DNA of 15,738 bases from Cerioporus squamosus (Eukaryota > Basidiomycota > Agaricomycetes > Polyporales > Polyporaceae): positions 1 to 15,738 of the forward strand of contig JABYQS010000667.1 of the NCBI GenBank assembly GCA_022592435.1, in the 5' to 3' direction. Shown piece by piece: positions 1-8,469 of this stretch. Both the position numbers and the translations under genes were made by a program. The notes below the pieces were generated by a model. It worked only from the letters and a program-made list of their open reading frames with translations. It made no database searches and was not told where the DNA came from. Position 1 is the stretch's first letter, and each line of letters opens with the position of its first letter.

Positions 1-418
1 GAGTATGGCCTAAAGTACGTCTATCGCATCACGCATAAAGAAGCCCTCGCTAACTCGAATCACATTAGTCACTTCGGTTCGGACACGGCTGGGGTTAACA
101 CGACCCGCCGGTATCTGTGCGAGGCACTGTCCTTCCAGTACCGCTATATCCCCATAGGTCTGTTAGAACGCCTCCCTGCGCGCATCAACGAGCGCGCGCC
201 GGCCTTCAAGGGACGAGACGAGCTGGGTACGTCTCCTGGTCGCTCCCACACACACACCCGTGCTGACGTGCGTGTTACTGCAGAGAGCACTCCTCGCCAG
301 CGGAGACAGCGTGACTGGGTGAAGATCTCCGAGATGTTCTCGGTCCGGCTCCCGAGACGTGGTCGTTCATGCCAAACACAAAAGCAACTCCTACGGCGGT
401 GAAGAGAGCCAGGGATAG
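1..418 (+). CDS. DUS3: tRNA-dihydrouridine(47) synthase (Dus3-type), C-terminal part, frame broken
   Basis: Dus3 is an FMN enzyme that reduces uridine 47 of tRNA to dihydrouridine using NAD(P)H. Only the C-terminal end is present; the gene runs off the left edge. The reading frame from base 1 contains [16 protein letters not shown], then [18 protein letters not shown] and GRDEL, all typical of the Dus3 tail. Introns are inferred at 15-68 (GTACGT donor, CTAAC branch, TAG acceptor; 54 nt, so in frame) and from 227 (GTACGT donor) to 283 or 287. The last exon reads LLASGDS, then DWVKISEMF, then [12 protein letters not shown], then [14 protein letters not shown] and TAG at 416-418, but these four blocks lie in shifting frames. 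One base is missing near 311, 339 and 373. Each gap fits a shortened run (CC to C, CC to C, CCC to CC). Sequencing error is more likely than a real pseudogene. The family is sure; intactness is not. Confidence 0.88.
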
Positions 419-1033
419 GCATTGAGTGACTGATCCCTCCTCTACTTTTCCATCGATATATCCCCGTTCCGACTTCGCTCTAGACAAGACACGGACATCG
501 TCATAGTGCTGAGCGTTGTAACACCATTGATCCATCTTGTAACACCATTGATCCATCTGTTGTGCAATACGTGGATTGGTTCAAGGACATCTTCTCGACA
601 GACGACGCTGCTCGCGCTATCAGCTCGACCTTGGCAGTTCCATGCACGCGGAGCACTCAACGCGTTCATAGTACATCTGAAACGCGCAAACATCGCACGA
701 TTATGGAGACGTATCGTCAGGGCAGCTCTCATGTACTACTCCTCCATGGCTCCAGCTTGATTGCCGTAGGTCCTCTCGTTTTGCAGGGTGCACGGGCGTT
801 CGATTCTGTTAACCACCCCACACAAGCGCTCATAAGGTGGGCCGAAATCTCACATTAATCGACATCGCAACATTCTCGCACTGCAGTGCGACACATCTTC
901 GACATTCCCCTGATACAGAAGATACTCATTGCTCTGGTCCCAACGATTCAAGACATATGGGAGTCGCAGTGCGCCCTACTGCGTACATGCCGGTGATGAA
1001 CCGAGTCTACAACGCGAACATGATACGCGAGCA
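419..1033. other. Intergenic stretch between convergent genes
   Basis: This stretch lies between the Dus3 stop on the plus strand and the stop of the minus-strand unknown gene, so it should hold both 3' ends. The only structure I can support is the 21-nt tandem duplication at 516-557. A plus-strand frame from the ATG at 562 (begins MQYVDWFKDIFSTDD) stays open to 858 and could be spliced onward across 837-886, but the continuation lies antisense to the last exon of the neighbouring gene and its codon bias is weak. I do not call a gene here. Confidence 0.5.
516..557. repeat. Perfect 21-nt tandem duplication
   Basis: Two exact head-to-tail copies, 516-536 and 537-557. Each begins TTGTAACACC and ends TTGATCCATC. 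The repeat lies in the intergenic region downstream of Dus3. The length is a multiple of three, but no supported gene covers it. It could be a recent replication-slippage duplication or an assembly artefact. Confidence 0.9.
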
Positions 1034-2476
1034 TCACGTTCGGAACCAGTCAAAGAAACGGAGTTCATCTTCCGACTCGAGAGGCTTGTCGAAAAACTGC
1101 ATCTCCTCTTCAGAGGTATTCTCCACCTGAAATAGGAGGCGTAAACAGCAGGAACTTGAAGTCTCACGTCCCAGAGAAGGAAAACAAGGACCCACCATGT
1201 CTAGCATCAGCCCCAGAACGATGTCGACACCGTCAGTTCTCTGGACTACAAAGGATAGGGTCCGCAGCCAGTAACCCTGCACACCGCTCCGTCGGCTTCG
1301 CCTGCAGCGTCGTACGAGATGAAGCGCCATGTGTGATGATATGGGAAGGCAATTATGCCTTTCCCGTATCTACGCCTGAGATGGTTGGCCGGATCAGTAT
1401 CATTCTCTAACCGTCGGGGAACGCACGCACGCACCCGGTCCTTCTGCACCACTCCGCAATTTCTCGGGCTGCGTACTGCAGGGCGCGGGCATAACCACTC
1501 AGGCTTTTGGCCTCGAATACGTGGGTGACATGTAACTTGTCCATGAATCCATTGTTCTGGATTGCCAACATGCTCACCGGCGCTAGAAGGATGACTTCTA
1601 TCGGGTATAAGATGCCTCCTCAAGATGATCAACTCGAAGCGGAACTCACCAGCAGCACCCTAGTCTGCTCGGATGAGCATGTGATGGACGACATCGCACA
1701 CAAGAGGCTCCCTTGGGGATTGGTATGCCAGCTTCCTGATCGATCTTTCCGGCACGAGCACCAGTTTTTTCCCCGGGTGACTGAGGATGCAAGTAATGCG
1801 CAGCATGATGGTGTTCAGCAACATTGGCGAAGGGTTGTCAGACTAGAAGGCACGGATGTGAGTGGGAAACACGATTGACCGGAACCGCAATTGTTGAACC
1901 ATACGTCTGTAGGGACATGCCTTCGCAGATGATTGACTAGTGCGTCGAAGACATGCTTCGGCATTGCGCTGTTTGCGCCATCTCCAGGCCTTGAACCGCG
2001 TTCCTTGGCACGTTCTAGCGCATCTGGGCCTTTGAGTACGAGGGCTTTCAGGAGCGGTAGAGGCATTCTGGCTATCGTGCAAACTTGTGAACGATCGGAA
2101 TGGGGGTGTTGGGCGATGCCGGGTGGGCACAGCGTCGCGATTATATGGTGACCGACAGGGGTAACTTACACAGGGGTGATCAACCGGAACCGCTCGGAGA
2201 AGGAGACTGGAAGGTGAACGTTTGAACGTTGAACGATCGTGGCAGCACCTTGTCCTCTACTCTTTGTAAGAGGCGCTGCTAGAGGTCAGAAATGACGATC
2301 GCAATGGTCACGGTATAGTACTCCCGGTCGTACTAACGTGTTTACTCACAGTTCCAGAAGTCACGAACAGGACTCCAAGGATGTACAGTTGGATAGCGCC
2401 GCAAATCATCGTTCCAATCCGTCTTTCGGTTGTCGAAGTACCAGTACACAGTGTACAAGAGGGCATACCATCGCAT
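1034..2476 (-). CDS. Unrecognised ~337-aa protein, seven exons, one in-frame TAG and one frameshift
   Basis: I do not recognise this family. Exons on the minus strand: 2476-2350, 2278-2170, 2067-1905, 1842-1650, 1582-1435, 1375-1196 and 1126-1034. All introns (71, 102, 62, 67, 59 and 69 nt) have GT-AG ends, and phases agree throughout, which is strong support. The protein starts MRWYALLYTVYWYFDNRK, has a helical middle (LLKALVLKGPDALERAKERG, PKHVFDALVNHLRRHVP), then LHVTHVFEAKSLSGYARAL, YGKGIIAFPYHHTWRFISYD and the acidic tail ENTSEEEMQFFDKPLESEDE. No signal peptide or membrane segment is evident. Two defects: a TAG at 1662-1660 inside exon 4 (after HHMLIRAD), and a missing base near 1281-1285, where GCG GTG GTG CAG probably became GCGGTGTGCAG. 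Restoring that base brings exon 6 into phase with exon 7. The ATG lies 9 nt after the stop of the USP-like gene and in its frame. Confidence 0.72.
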
Positions 2477-2485
2477 TATCACTAC

Positions 2486-5125
2486 CTAGTCTGTCATATC
2501 CATCGGCTCGCCCCTCGACTCGGACGGCTCGACAATGTCCGAGGATATTGTGTACTCCGACGGTGTGGGCGGAATGATCGGCGAAGACGGAGGCGAGTTT
2601 GGGTCGACGATGCGCGAGACGACCTCCGGCGGGAGGAGCGAGAAGAACGCCTGGTTGTTGTGTTTGACGCTGTCCTGCACGTTGCGAGAGTCGTCAGACA
2701 AGGTCAAGGCGCCGTAGGGAGCGGATAGACGCACTTTGATGTCCACAGGCCACTGCGCTGGAGCGTCCTCCTCCTCCTGGGACAGCGCACGGCTGTAGAT
2801 GAGGAAGTATGGTCCTGCAGCAAGGTGCAAGCCGGTGGGATCGCTGAGCACGGTCTCCTCGGAGACCTGGATCGCAGTAGTATGTCAGGACGCTCAGATG
2901 GGAGCGCACATGGTGAGTGTCGGAGACGCACCTCCGTAACTACGTGGTCCACAGTCTTCCACCACTTTCCCTTCTGCTTCACGTAGGAGTAGAGATGACT
3001 GCGACCATACAAACCATCGTGAACCAGAACAACGCGGAGATCATACTATTCAGTAACATCAGTCTCTGCAGCTTGCGATGTGTGCGCGAGAACGTACGCG
3101 GTGTTTCTGCAACTCAGGACAGTCGAGCATGCCCTGCGCCTCTTCTCTCGCCAGCGCGACAGCGGTGTCGATCGCTGAAGCGCGGAGGGATCAGGAACAT
3201 AGCAGTGTGATGACACGAGACGACGGCTCACATCGTACGTCCTCCTCGATCTTCTCGATGGCCTGCAAGAGCTTCCCCTTGTTGGCCTTGATCTCCTCTG
3301 CGCGCTTCGGGTCACTGTTGCTCTCCGCAACGTTCTCGTAGTAGTACAGACACGACCGCAAGTCAGCCAGCGTATCCTTGTCCTGCGAAAACCTTGAGCA
3401 TCGGCAACGCTCGACGTGGTACATATGACGCACGTTGAACTGCAGCAGGTTCTTCTTCCGCGCCTCGAGGGCCTTGATTCCGTCGAGCAGCCCGCGCTGG
3501 GCCATCCTCTTCTCGTTCGCAAGCTCGAACGACTCCTGCATGAACTGGTCCAGATACAGGCTTTTGGGGTACTTGAATATGGAACGCTCGCTCTTCCGCC
3601 CAATGGCAGCATCGTACGAAGGCGGCGCCACATCGCGGACAAGCTCGAACGCGATCACCTCGGAGGGTTCGACTATGACATGGCGCTTCACCGCCGCCTT
3701 GTTCTTCAGCGAGTCCGGTGGCGCGAACTCGGCTGACAGCGCAGAGATGAGGTCATTGGACTGGGGAGAGGAGCCGACATTCACTCGGACAACGCTGAGG
3801 TTGTGGTTATTGAGGTCGTTGGGCTCTGCGTCGTGTTCGCAGTACTGGAGCTCCATGAGTCTGCGGATGCGGTAAGATGCACGCATGTAGATGACAGGGA
3901 AGAACATCATCACCTTCGCTGCTTTCGTTCTGGATTGTTGATGTTGTTATACTGCAACACGTTCTCCATGGCATACACCAGCTTCTCATAGAATCCTGGC
4001 ATGATCGCTTCTGCTTCGTTCTGATGCCAGACTAGGGGAGGACGAGTACTCACGAGCGGACACGTCCCCTGGCCGTTCTGCCGGATTGCTCCATGGATCG
4101 GTAGCAAACGCCCTCAGAGGGGCGTCCACGTTCAACTCCGTCATCCTGACATAGTCCATATTGGTATAGATTTCCAGCGCAGACCACGCTTGGTGCGCTG
4201 CATCCGATACTACCGTCAATCCAGGCCAACGAGCGCCGCATAAGTCCTACTCACCGGTGCCGGTCCTAGGAGCCACAATCTCGGATGCACCAGGTTCTGG
4301 CAACGGCAGCCATTGCGCAATAGCGTGCTTGAACTGCGGAACGAAGAACAGACCGTGCAGGATGAGCGCTGCGTAGGTCTCGCTTGGTAGTGTGGGTCGA
4401 AGGGCAACAGGCCTATCGCGCTTGGTTAGTACTTGGGTCGTCTCTTTGTGGTATCAGAGACGCATACGTGTCTCCATGGCGCACCCGCTCCTCCAGAGGA
4501 AGCTCCTGGTAAACGTCTTCGCTGATGTTGTACGACAAACTCGCCTCGATCGCTTGGCTCATCGCTTGGTCGTCCTGCGACATTCCGCTCGGCGCGTTGG
4601 CTTCGACCTACGGTGCACTCAGCACAGTATAGCGACCAGGAGTAAGGGTACGCACGTTGGAGGGTACCACCGCCCAGTTCGGGTCGGGGGCCCTCTCGCT
4701 CGGCCCAAACTGTGTGGTGCCCTGGTCCTCCAACGATGCCCTCAACGCGCGCGCGAGCTCCTCATCGTCGTCCTTTGTCAAGTCAATCACACCCTTCTCT
4801 GGTCTTGAAGCTATCCTCCCTGTTCACAGCGAGCGCGTGAACGTCTGATAGTTGTGTACTCACGGGGAGGCGTGCGCGGCCCAGGTCCGATGACCGGTGC
4901 GTTTATGGGCTCAAGGCGCGGCAGGTCCGCGTACATAGGGTCGTCAGCCCCGGTGTCTCCTTCCAGCAGAGCCGATGCGGCCTTCTCGAGGTTGTTATTG
5001 TACTTGCGGAGGAGGGTGAGCGCATGGAGCTCGTCGAGGTTGCCACCCATCATCGCGCTGAGAGTCTCGATGTCGGCCTGCTCCTGCGGCGTCGCAGGGG
5101 TCGGTCTGCTCGAGAGGTCAACCAT
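2486..5125 (-). CDS. USP25/28-like UBA-UIM-UIM-USP protein, probably catalytically dead
   Basis: Ten exons: 5125-4864, 4810-4656, 4607-4468, 4412-4255, 4197-4054, 3995-3434, 3382-3232, 3174-3098, 3045-2932, 2866-2486; about 714 aa. Introns are 48-65 nt, one with a perfect TACTAAC branch (4467-4413). Order of parts: UBA-like helices (~14-57, IETLSAMMGGNLDELHAL), UIM1 (~101-116, DDDEELARALRASLED), UIM2 (~151-165, DDQAMSQAIEASLSY), then a USP fold (~187-605) with a helical Lys/Glu-rich insert, and a Pro/Ser-rich tail ending PMDMTD. This is the domain order of USP25/28, which cleave ubiquitin from substrates. However, the Cys box reads SETYAALILHGLF where USPs have NTCWFSAVIQSLF, so Thr198 stands in the place of the nucleophile. 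The His box (GRSHLYSYV) keeps His567; the third catalytic position is Val582, next to Asp583. One base is missing near 3913 (GGG to GG). I infer a ubiquitin-binding pseudo-deubiquitinase. Confidence 0.82.
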
Positions 5126-5582
5126 AGCTTATCGCGAGACGTTGGTGGTGGTCAGTGGCGGGTGAGCAGAGAGGGCTCGTAGCAGAGATGGAGGTCACAT
5201 TGGAATTTGGGAGCGAGGCGCGAGAGGGCGCGCGGCGTGCGAAAGCAAGTACTAGTACAATGCTCGCGCAGCCGAACCGTCAGCGAAGGAGCCGGGCGCA
5301 CTCGCACACGAAAACAGAACTAGGAGACACGCAACAGTCTATTCGTCATTATCCTCAGCATCGCAACTCGTCTGTATATTACAGTAAACACGCCATCGTC
5401 AACAGCGCACCATACGGTCGTGCACGTCACTCAAATAGCCGCAAATAGTAGGGTATATCTACACGTAAATATGCAACCAACCACGTCGACGCCGTCGCAA
5501 GTGCACCGAGGGGCAGATGAGCAGCATCGGTGCGTGATGGCAGAAGCCAAGGCCAGGGAAGGGAGGGAGAGCCGCAGTCGAC
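5126..5582. other. Intergenic: LCB2 3' end and USP-like gene 5' region
   Basis: About 460 nt between the LCB2 stop and the ATG of the USP-like gene, both on the minus strand. It should carry the LCB2 3' UTR and the promoter and leader of the downstream gene. I see no ORF with coding character, no clear TATA box at a fixed distance, and no repeat. Confidence 0.6.
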
Positions 5583-7744
5583 TCAAGCCATCTCGGGCGC
5601 GCGCACAATTTCGACCGCCCGGCTGATGATCTCCTCGACGGGCCACCGCTCGCCGGGGGCCTGCTTGAGGTCCAGGACGTCGCCGATCTCGTCGCACGCC
5701 CGCAGCACCGTGTCGATATCCTCCTTCGTGTGCGCCGCCGACAGGCAGAACCGGACGCGCGACGTGACGAGGGGCGTGGCGGGGTATGCGACCACGACGA
5801 CAACAATCGGCGTCTGGCGCGTGCGCATCATCCGACTGAACACCGCCATCTTGCCAGGGTGGAAGAGCAGCAGCGGCACCACGGGCGAGTCGTCGTTGCC
5901 GTACGTGATGAAGCCGAGCTTGCGCAGGCCGCGGTTGAGGTAGCGTGCGTTGAACGCGAGCCTGCTCAAGCGGTGGCGGCCATCGGAGCCGTCGATCATG
6001 ACCGGGGCGAGAGGCATCCATGGGGAAGAGCCGATGCGGGCGCTGTGCCCGGGACGATGTCAGCCTCGGACATGGCCGTGCTAGCCTCGTTCGAGCTGGA
6101 GCGGAGAAGGGCCAGCGACGGCGAGGAATGCGGCTTCTCCGCGGGCATCGTGATGCCCATGATGCTTGCCATGCTCGCGATGACCTGCGTGAGGACGGGA
6201 GGAGTCATAGACTCGGCGTACGTGAACGAGTGGCCCTGGATCCGCAGCCGGTCGATGACTTCCTTCTTGCCGGCGATGTAGCCACCAGCAGCACCAAACG
6301 ACTTCGTGAACGTGCCCATGAGGATGTCGACCGACCGGGGATCGATACCGAAGTAGTCCGTCACGCCGCGTCCGTGAGGGCCCATAGCGCCGACGGAATG
6401 AGCCTCGTCGACAAACAAGTAGAACTGCCACGACATATTTAGCAATTGTTTTCCCTTCTATGGGCTGAAGACACACCTTGTACTTCTTCTTCAGCTCCAT
6501 AATTACCGGCAGGTTCGCGAGCGTGCCCTCCATCGAGAACAGACCCTCGACGATGACCAGAATCTTCTTCCACGGGCGGTGGGTCTTCGGCTGGCCCTGG
6601 CTAATAACCTCGCGCAGCAGTCGCTCGAGCGCCTCCATGTCGTTGTGCTTGAACATGCGCACGTTCGCCCCGCTGAGACGGACACCGTACCGGATAGACG
6701 CGTGGTTGAGTTCATCCGAGATGACGAGGCAACCCTTGCTGACGAGGCCAGGAATGATGTTGGAGTTGGTGGCGAAACCCATGGAGCTGATGAGCGCGTC
6801 CTCCACGCCCAGGAACCTCGCAACGAGCGCCTCCGCTTGCTGGTGCAAATCCAAGGTCCCGCCTTCGAGCCGGGAGCCGCCAGACGAGACACCGTACCGC
6901 TCGATGCTGGTCTCCACCGCATCAGCGCACGGACCGTTGCCCTGGGCGAACCCGAGGTAGTTGTACGACGAGATGTTTAGCGCACGCGTCCGGGTGCCAG
7001 TGGGAACCATGGTCTTGTTGTAGTCGGGCGAGTACCTGTCGAGGAGCATGATGGTGCGCCCGGGGACGCCAGTGACGGGGTGGGAAAAGCAGTCATCGAT
7101 ACGAAGCTTGAGACGGCGCGTATAGAACGAGTCGAAGTCCGAGTTGAGCGCGGCATACCCCTGAAACACGAACACGCTAAACACGTAGCATGGAGGAGGT
7201 GCGGATAGGGGGGACTCACGTTCCACGGCAGCAAGTGCCTGTAGTTTGCAGCACGGAACCGCTTGCCAACGAAGTCGCGAAGATGGCCGAGGCAAATTAC
7301 GAGGATGTAGCTGATGTAGGTCGTGAGGAGGATGTAGTAGGGGGGGTCTTGCTCGGGATAGCTCTTGTACGGGGTGCCCGCCCTGTGCCGCGACGTGTAC
7401 CTGTATTCCTCGTTCCCGCAATGCCCAAACTCGGAGTGCACGGTCGTGAACACCTGTGAAGACGTCGGAGGGTTGCGAGGGTACGACAGGCCGTCCGTGA
7501 AGTCCTCCCTCTCGTCCAAGACTGTGTCCTCTGAGCTGGAGGTCGCCGAGGACGACATGGAGAGGGCTGGTGTTGATGCCGTCGAGGACGCGGCTGACCC
7601 GCGAGTCCGTGCGCGAGCATCGGCTGCCGAAACCGCGTTTAGGTACGATGCCGCGGTTGACAGCCCAGAGGCCGACTTTTTCTTGAACATAGATTGCGTG
7701 GGCGACGCGGACTGGAACGCAATGGGGGACGGCCTGGAAGGCAT
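5583..7744 (-). CDS. LCB2: Serine palmitoyltransferase subunit 2 (LCB2), PLP-dependent
   Basis: Condenses L-serine with palmitoyl-CoA to 3-ketodihydrosphingosine, the first step of sphingolipid synthesis, as an ER-membrane heterodimer with LCB1. Exons 7744-7220, 7160-6477 and 6424-5583; introns of 59 and 52 nt; ~683 aa, longer than yeast LCB2 (561). An N-terminal Ser-rich stretch is followed by a membrane segment (~136-154, [19 protein letters not shown]). The aminotransferase core has [48 protein letters not shown] (His412) and [13 protein letters not shown] with the PLP lysine Lys444. The C-terminal domain contains [18 protein letters not shown] and [21 protein letters not shown] Ser/Ala-rich insert (~485-535) precedes a frameshift at the G run 6022-6025. 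One more base there (LP-PWMPLAP instead of LPHGCLSP) restores the frame. The open frame extends upstream to 7885, but only with a TTG codon; the first ATG is at 7744, so the start is tentative. Confidence 0.95.
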
Positions 7745-8469
7745 GACGGTCGTGCTCAGCGTGCTCGACGTGCTCGACGTGCCCAACGACGATGGCAGCA
7801 GAGTAACGGGGCGGCGGGTGGGGGAAAGGTCCAACCTCGCGCTACTTATTAATGGGGTACTAGATCCTAGATCCACGGAGTTCAAACTCAGTCAGCGGGA
7901 GATTACGGGTTGGGTAAGTAGACGCGGCTGCAGTAAGTAAACCGTCATAGAACATAGTAAGCAAGTTTCATCGGAGTTAAACTCCGTCGAGTTCCGACTA
8001 TCGGTTACATCGAAAATGAGTAACCCTCTCCTCGTCATCGGGCGGACAACCCAGAAAACACGGAGCGAGACGGAAATGATCATGCGATAGACGAAGAATG
8101 CAGGTACTTCAATATCAAGTATGCAGGTTGAGGAAAAACTTCAGGAAAAGGCAAGCGTCGAGTGAGGCAACGTGCAAATACCTACAATACCTCACCGACC
8201 AAGCACTGTAAACGAGACGAAACGAAACCTTGTCGAGTACGAGGAGACTACGCAATGTTGGCCGATACTCGGTCCAAGAAGAACAGAAGAGGTCTATAGT
8301 CTCATTATCAAGGATGGTATCAGCGTGCCCAAGGTACAGTAATGTCACCGAAAATCATCGAGCTCCCTCGACGACCGGCGCATGTAGACGTCCAATTCAA
8401 AATCTTCACTTCTAGTAGACTAGTCCAACCCATAATCCCACGTCCCATACGCGCCAAGACAAAGGTAAA
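7745..8469. other. Region upstream of LCB2 and downstream of UGDH
   Basis: From 7745 to 7891 the LCB2 frame stays open without an ATG, so this part may be leader or an unrecognised upstream exon. From 7892 to 8469 I find no ORF with coding character. A short inverted repeat, CGGAGT-TAA-ACTCCG, lies near 7974-7988 and could form a small hairpin. The stretch should contain the LCB2 promoter and the UGDH 3' UTR. Confidence 0.5.

Noticed and set aside
246..256. CA dinucleotide run
   Set aside because: Short run of five or six units within a Dus3 intron; not notable by itself.
929..1135. Plus-strand open frame ending ERLVEKLHLLFRGILHLK, with plausible splice sites upstream
   Set aside because: It lies antisense to the last exon of the minus-strand unknown gene (1126-1034), whose phases are consistent over seven exons. 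The plus-strand version needs a stop codon (833-835) to be ignored or a weaker chain of exons.
2170..2278. Alternative frame of exon 2 of the unknown gene (QRLLQRVEDKVLPRSFNVQ)
   Set aside because: It looks coding-like, but it ends in a TGA and its phase does not match the flanking exons. The other frame joins both sides without any correction.
3046..3642. A 198-codon Arg/Ser-rich minus-strand frame
   Set aside because: It is an off-frame shadow of USP-like exons 6-8; the Arg/Ser/Thr-rich composition is typical of shifted frames in GC-rich genes.
4811..4863. Alternative acceptors for the first USP-like intron (44 or 65 nt)
   Set aside because: Three acceptors keep the frame. The 53-nt choice gives TPPPSRPEKGVIDL and a normal intron length, so it was preferred; the choice does not affect the UIM or the catalytic region.
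5431..6021. A 196-codon Arg/His/Pro-rich minus-strand frame
   Set aside because: Shadow of LCB2 exon 3 in another frame.
5730..6281. A 183-codon plus-strand frame
   Set aside because: Antisense shadow of LCB2 exon 3, which contains the catalytic core and is conserved.
6081..7421. A 446-codon minus-strand open frame
   Set aside because: It runs through both LCB2 introns without a stop. Only the part 7160-6477 is real coding sequence (LCB2 exon 2); the ends are intron or off-frame translation.
7742..7885. Upstream extension of LCB2 (begins NSVDLGSSTPLIS)
   Set aside because: Its first codon is TTG and a TGA lies just upstream, with no ATG between. The first ATG at 7744 was preferred, although an unseen upstream exon remains possible.
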